Origin: JANQJA01 sp040880285
Lineage (GTDB): Bacteria; Pseudomonadota; Gammaproteobacteria; Pseudomonadales; Azotimanducaceae
Direction of reading: 5' to 3'
DNA length: 16,436 nt
Assembly: GCA_040880285.1 (NCBI GenBank)
Contig: JBBDIT010000060.1
Coordinates: 1 to 16,436, forward strand
Shown in pieces: positions 1-6,606 of this stretch (positions within the stretch are counted from its first letter, which is position 1; every line of letters begins with the position of its first letter). The position numbers were made by a program, and so were the translations under genes. The notes beneath the pieces were generated by a model. That model saw only the letters and a list, made by a program, of their open reading frames with translations, made no database searches and was not told where the DNA came from.

Positions 1-57
1 AGACGCAGTTCAAGTCAAGCGCGCATAGCAGCGACGCATGCCAGTCACTTGCGTTAG

Positions 58-95
58 TATTCACATCGTTGTCGAGCACGCCATCGACGTGAATA
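58..95 (+). promoter_or_regulatory. Inverted repeat upstream of the SDR gene (candidate operator or 5' UTR stem-loop)
   Basis: The arm TATTCACATCG (58-68) is the reverse complement of CGACGTGAATA (85-95) at 10 of 11 positions, with a 16-nt spacer. It lies just before the Shine-Dalgarno-like GGGAGA (101-106) of the SDR gene starting at 113. It could be a two-half-site operator for a dimeric regulator, or a leader hairpin close to the ribosome binding site. I cannot tell which from the sequence alone, and no clear -35/-10 pair is visible in the short upstream stretch available. Confidence 0.45.
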
Positions 96-112
96 TTCAA
101 GGGAGACATTGG

Positions 113-829
113 ATGAGTAAACTGGAAAACAAAAATATCGTCATCATCGGCGCAACTTCCGGCATTGGACTCGGTGCCGCAATCGAAGCCCGCCGGGAAG
201 GCGCTAACGTCTGGGGAGCCGGGCGATCACAGGAAAATATCGACAAGGCGAAACTATTGGCACCCGATGTCACGTTCGTACAGCTGGACACGCACGATGC
301 TGACGGACTCATGCGCTTGTTTGAATCCATTGGCCAGATTGATCATCTGGTTGGTTGCGCAACCGGCGCCAATCGCACGATGGCACCGTTCCTTGAGCAG
401 ACCGATGAACAATTCCGGGAAGCATTCAACAAATTCTGGGGATACTGCAATGTCATCAGGCAGGGTGCACCATTTTTGGCACCAGCGGGTTCGATTACCC
501 TGGTCAGCGGCATTCCGGCACGCAAGTGCAACCCCGGCATGTCATCCATCTCTTGTGTAGGCAATGCCGTCGAGGCCCTCACCAGGGCTCTGGCACTGGA
601 GCTTGCGCCACGGCGCGTCAATGTCGTGGCGCCGGGTATCATCGATACCGAAATGTTTGATCGCCTGGGTGATAACAAGGCGGCCGCCCTCGAGCAGATG
701 GGCAAGAACGTTCCCCTCGGCAGAGTTGGCCAGGCGAACGAAGTAGCCGGTGCTATCGTTCACGCCATGACCAACACTTACATGACCGGGGCAACTCTCG
801 ATGTAGACGGTGGCTCACTTTTGCCCTGA
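113..829 (+). CDS. Atypical short-chain dehydrogenase/reductase (SDR) family protein
   Basis: This encodes a 238-residue Rossmann-fold protein of the SDR superfamily, whose members usually perform NAD(P)-dependent oxidoreduction of alcohols, ketones or sugars in the cytosol. The cofactor motif GATSGIG is at residues 13-19, and R38 (GAGRS) hints at NADP(H). The C-terminal half is a standard SDR match: EALTRALALELAP, RVNVVAPGIIDTEMF, then GATLDVDGG. S132 fits the catalytic Ser, but the expected YxxxK is absent: the aligned stretch reads SSISCVGNAVEAL, with no Tyr or Lys. Some SDR subfamilies lack this dyad, so it may bind a nucleotide or catalyse differently; the substrate is unknown. I chose the ATG at 113 because GGGAGA sits 6 nt upstream and homology begins there. 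An in-frame ATG at 38 would add 25 residues with no SDR features. Its last 52 nt overlap the 3' end of the converging EAL gene. Confidence 0.9.
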   Translation: MSKLENKNIVIIGATSGIGLGAAIEARREGANVWGAGRSQENIDKAKLLAPDVTFVQLDTHDADGLMRLFESIGQIDHLVGCATGANRTMAPFLEQTDEQFREAFNKFWGYCNVIRQGAPFLAPAGSITLVSGIPARKCNPGMSSISCVGNAVEALTRALALELAPRRVNVVAPGIIDTEMFDRLGDNKAAALEQMGKNVPLGRVGQANEVAGAIVHAMTNTYMTGATLDVDGGSLLP

Positions 830-2907
830 AAGGACGCCGGCGCGCGCTGGGATTCGAGCATCCGGGTCATTTCCGGGACCGCGATGGCTTTTGAGTAATA
901 GTATCCCTGGATATAGTCGCAACCACTGGCTTTTAAAATATTAAACTGCGCGACATCCTCGACACCTTCAGCCAGTACCTTTAACCGCAGGTTCTGCGCC
1001 ATGGCAATGATGGCTCGAGTAATTTCACGGTCCTCATCATTGGTCGTTATTTCCTGGATAAACGAACGATCAATTTTCAATGTATTGAGTGGAAATCGCC
1101 TCAGGTAAGCCAGGGATGAGTAACCAGTTCCAAAATCATCAATACTGACTTCAAGGCCAAGGGCACGCAATTCTGCCAACATGCGGATGTTCTGTTCAAC
1201 ATTCTTCATGGCAATGCCTTCAGTAATCTCGATGGTGAGAGAATGCGGCGAAACACCTGTCTCATCCAGAATACCAGCAATCAGGCCCGACACATTGTTA
1301 TCGAATTGGCGTGCCGACAAGTTGACTGCCACCCTGAAACCGGAGATTGACGCCTTGTTCCACGCATTGATCTGCTCACAGACTGAACGCAGCACCCACT
1401 CCCCCAGCGGCAGGATGAGGCCGGTTTCTTCGGCTACCGGAATAAATTCAGCCGGGGATATGGCACCGAGCACCGGATGAGTCCAGCGAACCAGGGCTTC
1501 CATACTCACCACCAACTCGGTTGTCGAATCGACAATCGGCTGGTAATGAACTTCGAACGCGCCTTCATTGAGGCCTTGTTGCATACCGCTTTTATACTCA
1601 ATAAAACGCAGCGCGTTTTCATACATTTCATTATCGAACACAACATAAGCGCCTTTGGCATCCGTCTTTGATCGGTGCAAGGCGGTGTCCGCATCCCGTA
1701 TCATATCTTCCGGACTGGCATATTGATCCTGGTGCAAGACGAGTCCCGCGCTCGCAGTGAGATTTACCGAGGTACTCTCATCCAGCCAAATTGGTTGTTC
1801 GATCGCTGCCTGTATCCGCTGAACAGCCTGAATGGACCCGGTAACCGCGTCCACCGGATCGAACAAAACAGCAAAGATATCACCGCTAAACCGGGACAGG
1901 GTGTCATCCGGCCTGACCGTGTTCTCGAGTCGTTGTGCGACTTCCTTGATCACGCGATCGCCAGCCTCGTGACCCAGCCCCTCATTCAATACGCCAAAGC
2001 CATCAAGTCCGAGAAACGCCACCGCAAAGTGTTCATGCCCGCCCCGTTTGCGTCGGTTGAGAGAGCCGTCGAGGCGATCGAAGAACAGGGCTCGATTGGG
2101 CAGGCCGGTCAGGTCGTCAAAGAATGCATTGTGCCGGATCTGCTCTTCATAATTCAGTTGTTGGCTGATATCACGAAACGTGATGACCATGAGATCAGAA
2201 TCATGGTTCTCAATGCGGTTGACGCTGAGTTCCACCGGCAGAAGATGCCCACCGGGTCGACGCAGATATTGGCGCAAGTATTGGATATTCCATTCTTCCG
2301 GGTCACTGCAAGGATTGAAGGTATCAAAAACACGTTCGCCCGATTCAAATGGTTCCAGTGGCAAGACGTTGGAAAGATGTACATGCTTTGCCTTGCGCCT
2401 GCACCAGCCGGTAATTTTTTCAGCCATTGGATTGATGAGATAGATCTTGCCGTCGACATCTGCCGCAATGACGCCGTCACTGACGTTAGTCAAGGTCGCA
2501 TCCAGTCGCCTTCTGGTGTCCGTCAGGTCTTTTTCGACCCGGTGCTTGTACAAGGCAATCTCTATATTGATTTCCAGTTCACGATTGTCGAACGGCTTGA
2601 GAACATAGCCATAGGGCTCCGATATCTTGGCGCGTTCAAGCGTGTCCTCGTTCGAGTAGGCAGTACAGAATATAACGGGCACATCGTATTGTTCGCGAAT
2701 ACGGATAGCGGCTTCAACACCATCCATTTCATCGCGCAGGTTGATATCCATGAGCACCAGGTCAGGCCGATGATTCAAAGCCTTTTCAATTGCCTCTTTA
2801 CCACGGGAGGCAATATCGACCACGTCGTAACCCATTCGTGTCAGGCGAGCCTTGATGTCTCTTGCAACAAGGACCTCGTCCTCAACTACCAGCAATGACT
2901 TAGACAC
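778..2907 (-). CDS. Response regulator with PAS, degenerate GGDEF and intact EAL domains (c-di-GMP phosphodiesterase)
   Basis: This encodes a 709-residue cytoplasmic response regulator. The receiver spans residues 4-122, with acidic pair E9/D10, phospho-acceptor D54 (VLMDINL), T82 and K104. A PAS domain (about 132-252) follows, then a GGDEF-like domain (about 258-428) whose signature is SGDIF (341-345) rather than GGDEF, so cyclase activity is unlikely. Its RxxD inhibitory-site motif is kept (R332-D335). The EAL domain (about 440-685) keeps the catalytic set: EAL (470-472), NLSARQ, EITE, DDFGTGYSS (590-598), KIDRSFI and LAEGVE. It should therefore hydrolyse c-di-GMP to pGpG when phosphorylation or ligand binding allows. 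The start is the GTG at 2907 with AAGGAG 7 nt upstream; it overlaps the kinase stop by 8 nt, indicating translational coupling. An upstream ATG in frame at 2964 lies inside the kinase gene and adds a basic tail before the receiver, so I rejected it. The last residues run antisense into the SDR gene. Confidence 0.95.
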   Translation of the reverse strand: MSKSLLVVEDEVLVARDIKARLTRMGYDVVDIASRGKEAIEKALNHRPDLVLMDINLRDEMDGVEAAIRIREQYDVPVIFCTAYSNEDTLERAKISEPYGYVLKPFDNRELEINIEIALYKHRVEKDLTDTRRRLDATLTNVSDGVIAADVDGKIYLINPMAEKITGWCRRKAKHVHLSNVLPLEPFESGERVFDTFNPCSDPEEWNIQYLRQYLRRPGGHLLPVELSVNRIENHDSDLMVITFRDISQQLNYEEQIRHNAFFDDLTGLPNRALFFDRLDGSLNRRKRGGHEHFAVAFLGLDGFGVLNEGLGHEAGDRVIKEVAQRLENTVRPDDTLSRFSGDIFAVLFDPVDAVTGSIQAVQRIQAAIEQPIWLDESTSVNLTASAGLVLHQDQYASPEDMIRDADTALHRSKTDAKGAYVVFDNEMYENALRFIEYKSGMQQGLNEGAFEVHYQPIVDSTTELVVSMEALVRWTHPVLGAISPAEFIPVAEETGLILPLGEWVLRSVCEQINAWNKASISGFRVAVNLSARQFDNNVSGLIAGILDETGVSPHSLTIEITEGIAMKNVEQNIRMLAELRALGLEVSIDDFGTGYSSLAYLRRFPLNTLKIDRSFIQEITTNDEDREITRAIIAMAQNLRLKVLAEGVEDVAQFNILKASGCDYIQGYYYSKAIAVPEMTRMLESQRAPASFQGKSEPPSTSRVAPVM

Positions 2908-5900
2908 TTGCTTTCTCCTTTCGCGGGAACGAGATCTCAAAGCTGGCGCCACAGCGACCATCAATGTGCAATCGTCCGTCGAGTTGTTGTGTCAGGATCG
3001 ATACAATTTCCATGCCCATGGACGACGAAGCATTAGGTTCGAAGTCCTCCGGTAACCCAATACCATTGTCACTGATTTGAAGCACATAGCGGCAACCGAT
3101 ATTGCGGAATGAAACGGAGATAGTGCCCCTGCCTTCCTTGCCGACAAACGCATGCTTCAACGAGTTCGAGATCAGCTCATTGATGATGAGCCCACATGGC
3201 ACTGCTGTTTCAATGTCAAGATTGACGTCTTCCACCTGAATATCGAGCCCGATGCTGACACCCGGAATGGTATAGAACCGACACAGGCTATTGGCCAGCA
3301 TGTTGATGTAGTCTTCAAAATCAATTTCCAGCAGATTATCTGACTGATACAGGTTTTCATGGATCAGCGACATCGACTTGATACGTTGTTGGCTCTCGCC
3401 CAGCAGGTTCGCGAACTGGGGATTCTCGATGGTCTCGGCCTGAATATTGAGTAGACTCGAAATCACTTGCATATTGTTTTTCACGCGGTGGTGAACTTCC
3501 TTCAGTAGCAGTTCCTTTTCCCGCAGTGAATTGGCCAACTCGCGCTGAAACGCTTTGTTTTCCGCAATCTCTCGCTCTAGCGCCTTGGTACGCTCCGCCA
3601 CCAGGAATTCAAGATTGCGCCTGTGATTTTCGAGTTCTGCCTGGGTGCGCTTACGATCCGTAATATCCCGGGCGATACTGACATAAGCTGTTTCATTGTC
3701 ACTGTCATCACGAACGGCAGCAATGGTGATTTCGGTAGTAACACTCGCAATGCCTCGCCTCGAGGTCACCTCTCCGTGCCAGCGTCCTTCACTCTGCAGC
3801 CCCTGGCGTGCAAGATTGGCATCGGATGTATTACTAAATAGCAAAGAGAGAATGGAGCGACCGACTGCCTCGGCCGGAGACAAGTCAAGGATGCTCTTGA
3901 TGGCATTATTCGTATACATCAGGTTTTTGTTTGCATCAGCAATGAGCACGCAGTCGGTTGCTTCTTCCAGCGATTCGATATATAGCTGCAATCGTTCGCT
4001 ATAGCGCTTCTCGGCTTCTCGCCGCAAACGCAGTTCATTCGCTTTTTGGATTTGGTACAAGACCGCCAAACCCAGTACCAGATACAAGAGGTAAGCCCAC
4101 CAGGTTGCCCAGATCGGTGGATTGACAATAACTTCAACTTCAGCACCAACCTCATTCCAGACACCGTCGTTATTTGAACCACGCACCTTGAAGGTATATT
4201 CGCCGGAATCGAGGTTCGTGTAAGTTACCTGATGCGCACCAGACTTGGCATCAACCCAGTCCCGGTCAAACCCTTCCAACCTGTATTGATATCGATTCTT
4301 CTTGGGCGCGGTAAAATCCATGGCAGCAAATTCAAAACCAATAACAAAGTCATCGTAATTCAATTCAACTTTATTGCTGCGATATATAGGTGACGGTAGC
4401 GCGTAGGGTTCGTTGAACTTCGAAAACTCTGTCACGACAATGGGAGGCACATAGGTGTTGCCTCGAATGTGTGCCGGATCAAACGCGTTGAAGCCATTGT
4501 TACCACCGAACAGGAAACTGCCGTCTGACAGCCGCAAGTAAGCACCACTATTGAAGTCATCACTCTGCAAGCCATGGGTGGCGTCATAGGTCATAAACTC
4601 GCCAGTCTCCAATTTAAGTACTGACAAGCCCTTACCACCGCTTATCCAGAGATCGCCGTTGCTGTCCGCGAGCATGCCATAGACCGCATCGCTGGCCAGG
4701 CCGTCACCTTTTGTATAGCGAACGAAACTCCGCGTTTCTGGCAGGTAACGATTTAATCCGCTATCGCGAGTACCAATCCACATGGTGCCGCCTTCATAAC
4801 GCATGGAGATTACATTGTCGCTGGACAAACCTGCGGGATTGTCCGGTTCATAACGCAACGATTCAGTGTCACCCGTGTCAGCATCGAGTATCACGACACC
4901 GCCGCCATCCGTGGCGACCCATAGGCGTCCATCCGGTGCTTCTTCGATGTCTATCGCTCGAAGATCGCTAAATTTTGATCGTGGGTTTCCAGCTTCAGGA
5001 TAACGTGCAAACTTTCCGTTCCCGAGATAACGATTGACGCCACCTCCATAGGTGGTCAACCAGATCCTGTCCTTGCTGTCCTTCAGTATGGCAGGAACCG
5101 CATTTGAACTGATCGTCTCGTTATCTGCGGGATCATGCTCGAAGTTGGCAATGACCTCATCACCTTTGACGATAGTGACACCACCCGACATGGTGCCCAC
5201 CCAGAGCTCATCACCGTCGGCATGCAGCGACATGATCATGTTGTCAGCCAGGCCATTTTCTCTCGTCAGCACCAAATCGAAGGTTCTGGTCTCTTTGTCC
5301 CAACGGTTCAGGCCATTGAATGTACCCACCCAGACATCACCTGCAATCTCCGCGAATGAAGTAATCGCATTGCTGGACAGGCCGTAACCTTCACGGGCGC
5401 CCCTCTTATAGTGTGGAAAGGTCTCGATATTGGCATTCCACTTGCTGATCCCGTTGAACGTGCCCACCCAGATGACGCCCCCGGCATCCTGGAACAAATC
5501 AAATACCGTGTTATCGCTGATGCTGTGAATGTCAGTGGGGTCATGCGTGTAACGGGTGAAAGATCCCAATTCCGGATGCCACAGGTGCAGGCCACCATCG
5601 GTACCCACCCAGAGATCACCGCGCTGGTCTTCCAGCAATGCGCGTACCCGGTTCGACGCAAGGCCTGCGATTGAGTCGGTCAAGGCATGGATGGTTTCTA
5701 TCTCGCCGGTTTCACGATCGAGAATCGAAATGCCGCCATTGAAAGTAGATATCCAGATTTGATCGTTATGCTCAACAATGGAGCGAACATAATTGTCCGA
5801 CAGGCCGGAATCCTGACGTGTATACCTTGTAAACTTGCCACTTTCCCGATCCATCAGGCTCAAGCCACCGAGCTCCGTGCCCACCCAAAAGTTACCCAAC

Positions 5901-6604
5901 GAATCTTCATAGATAGCCCGGACACTACCTCGACCAATCGAGCCCGGATCCCTGACATCATGGTGAAAGTGCGCGATCGTTTCGTCAGGATTCAGCCGGG
6001 CGAGCCCGACCCCTGTACCGATCCAGAGCGTTCCGCTCCTGTCTTCAAAGACTGTATGAATGATGTTGTGGCGACCACCCCGCGCGGATTCGCTATTGAG
6101 CATGAAGGTTTCAAACTGGCCTGTTGCTGGATCGAAGCGATTGAGGCCGGCGTCGGTTCCAACCCAGAGGCTACCGCTGGAATCAGGATGGATGTCCCAA
6201 ATTGTGTCATGGGAAAGCGATCCGGGGTCGTCCTCTATATGGTAGAAGACTTCAAAGGAGTAACCATCGTAACGATAAAGCCCCTCTTGCGTCCCTACCC
6301 AGATAAAACCCTGATGATCCTGCACAATGGTTGAAACCGCGACTTGCGAGAGTCCATCTGATGAGCCCAGACGATCGAAAATCAGATTACGTTGATCAGA
6401 CAGCTTCGCCTCGAGCCCCAAAGCGTTGGCACTGTAGGCAAGGACAAGACATGCGCCGAGCAGCACGACGATGTTGATCACGACATCACGTTGCCACCTG
6501 GGCGCACAGAAAAAAGCGCGGCGAATCCCTCGCCGCGTACTTTTCTTCCTTGATCGCCTCTGGCCTTCCGGCCAGTAGAACTGGAGCAAATAATCCAGGA
6601 CCAC
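2900..6604 (-). CDS. Membrane sensor histidine kinase with two-component-regulator beta-propeller, Y_Y_Y, PAS and HisKA_2 domains
   Basis: This encodes 1234 residues. A basic N-terminal stretch is followed by a hydrophobic anchor or signal (about 41-60). The periplasmic region (about 62-832) carries 14 propeller repeats with the pattern [IL]W[VI]GT-x-x-G-[GL] (tryptophans near 102, 147, 194, 240, 284, 332, 379, 425, 468, 515, 562, 609 and 653, plus a degenerate last one), enough for two seven-bladed propellers. A Y_Y_Y immunoglobulin-like domain (about 765-830) and a second membrane segment (about 833-852) follow. Inside the cell are a PAS domain (875-980), a coiled coil, a HisKA_2 dimerisation domain with EVHHRVKNN (likely phospho-His H1039) and an ATPase domain with N box INELISNSLKH (N1142) and DNGIG (1179-1183). 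It lacks its own receiver, so it should phosphorylate separate regulators, most simply the next gene's product. The GTG at 6604 has AGGAG at ideal spacing 2 nt after the peptidase stop. However, an intrinsic-terminator-like hairpin covers codons 23-32; a GTG at 6481 (V42) would give a cleaner signal peptide but lacks a good ribosome site. Confidence 0.93.
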   Translation of the reverse strand: MVLDYLLQFYWPEGQRRSRKKSTRRGIRRAFFCAPRWQRDVVINIVVLLGACLVLAYSANALGLEAKLSDQRNLIFDRLGSSDGLSQVAVSTIVQDHQGFIWVGTQEGLYRYDGYSFEVFYHIEDDPGSLSHDTIWDIHPDSSGSLWVGTDAGLNRFDPATGQFETFMLNSESARGGRHNIIHTVFEDRSGTLWIGTGVGLARLNPDETIAHFHHDVRDPGSIGRGSVRAIYEDSLGNFWVGTELGGLSLMDRESGKFTRYTRQDSGLSDNYVRSIVEHNDQIWISTFNGGISILDRETGEIETIHALTDSIAGLASNRVRALLEDQRGDLWVGTDGGLHLWHPELGSFTRYTHDPTDIHSISDNTVFDLFQDAGGVIWVGTFNGISKWNANIETFPHYKRGAREGYGLSSNAITSFAEIAGDVWVGTFNGLNRWDKETRTFDLVLTRENGLADNMIMSLHADGDELWVGTMSGGVTIVKGDEVIANFEHDPADNETISSNAVPAILKDSKDRIWLTTYGGGVNRYLGNGKFARYPEAGNPRSKFSDLRAIDIEEAPDGRLWVATDGGGVVILDADTGDTESLRYEPDNPAGLSSDNVISMRYEGGTMWIGTRDSGLNRYLPETRSFVRYTKGDGLASDAVYGMLADSNGDLWISGGKGLSVLKLETGEFMTYDATHGLQSDDFNSGAYLRLSDGSFLFGGNNGFNAFDPAHIRGNTYVPPIVVTEFSKFNEPYALPSPIYRSNKVELNYDDFVIGFEFAAMDFTAPKKNRYQYRLEGFDRDWVDAKSGAHQVTYTNLDSGEYTFKVRGSNNDGVWNEVGAEVEVIVNPPIWATWWAYLLYLVLGLAVLYQIQKANELRLRREAEKRYSERLQLYIESLEEATDCVLIADANKNLMYTNNAIKSILDLSPAEAVGRSILSLLFSNTSDANLARQGLQSEGRWHGEVTSRRGIASVTTEITIAAVRDDSDNETAYVSIARDITDRKRTQAELENHRRNLEFLVAERTKALEREIAENKAFQRELANSLREKELLLKEVHHRVKNNMQVISSLLNIQAETIENPQFANLLGESQQRIKSMSLIHENLYQSDNLLEIDFEDYINMLANSLCRFYTIPGVSIGLDIQVEDVNLDIETAVPCGLIINELISNSLKHAFVGKEGRGTISVSFRNIGCRYVLQISDNGIGLPEDFEPNASSSMGMEIVSILTQQLDGRLHIDGRCGASFEISFPRKEKASV
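6510..6537 (-). terminator. Intrinsic-terminator-like hairpin after the S8 peptidase gene
   Basis: Read on the minus strand, a perfect 8-bp stem CGCGGCGA/TCGCCGCG (6517-6537) with a 5-nt loop is followed after one C by six T residues (6510-6515). This is the classic shape of a Rho-independent terminator, oriented with the operon. It lies about 70 nt past the peptidase stop, inside the kinase reading frame if the kinase starts at 6604. It may cause partial termination, so that peptidase mRNA exceeds kinase and phosphodiesterase mRNA, or it may mark a true intergenic region. Confidence 0.7.
6560..6598 (-). promoter_or_regulatory. Series of alternative CCAG/CTGG hairpins ahead of the terminator-like hairpin
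   Basis: On the minus strand four related segments follow the peptidase stop in order: CTGGA (6598-6594), TCCAG (6585-6581), CTGGCC (6575-6570) and GGCCAG (6565-6560). Segment 2 can pair with 1 or with 3, and segment 3 can pair with 2 or with 4. The 3-4 pairing is a perfect 6-bp stem closed by a GGAA tetraloop. Mutually exclusive pairings like this occur in attenuators, but none of the segments obviously pairs with the terminator stem at 6517-6537, so an attenuation role is only a possibility. Confidence 0.35.
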
Positions 6605-6606
6605 TG

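Noticed and set aside
1675..2898. Long open frame (407 codons) on the plus strand opposite the EAL regulator
   Set aside because: It lies wholly antisense to a gene with clear REC, PAS, GGDEF and EAL motifs. The translation shows no recognisable domain, and I see no matching ribosome site or promoter.
5687..6334. Plus-strand open frame (215 codons) opposite the kinase propeller
   Set aside because: It reflects antisense of the repeated propeller codons; the translation has no domain and the minus-strand gene is well supported.
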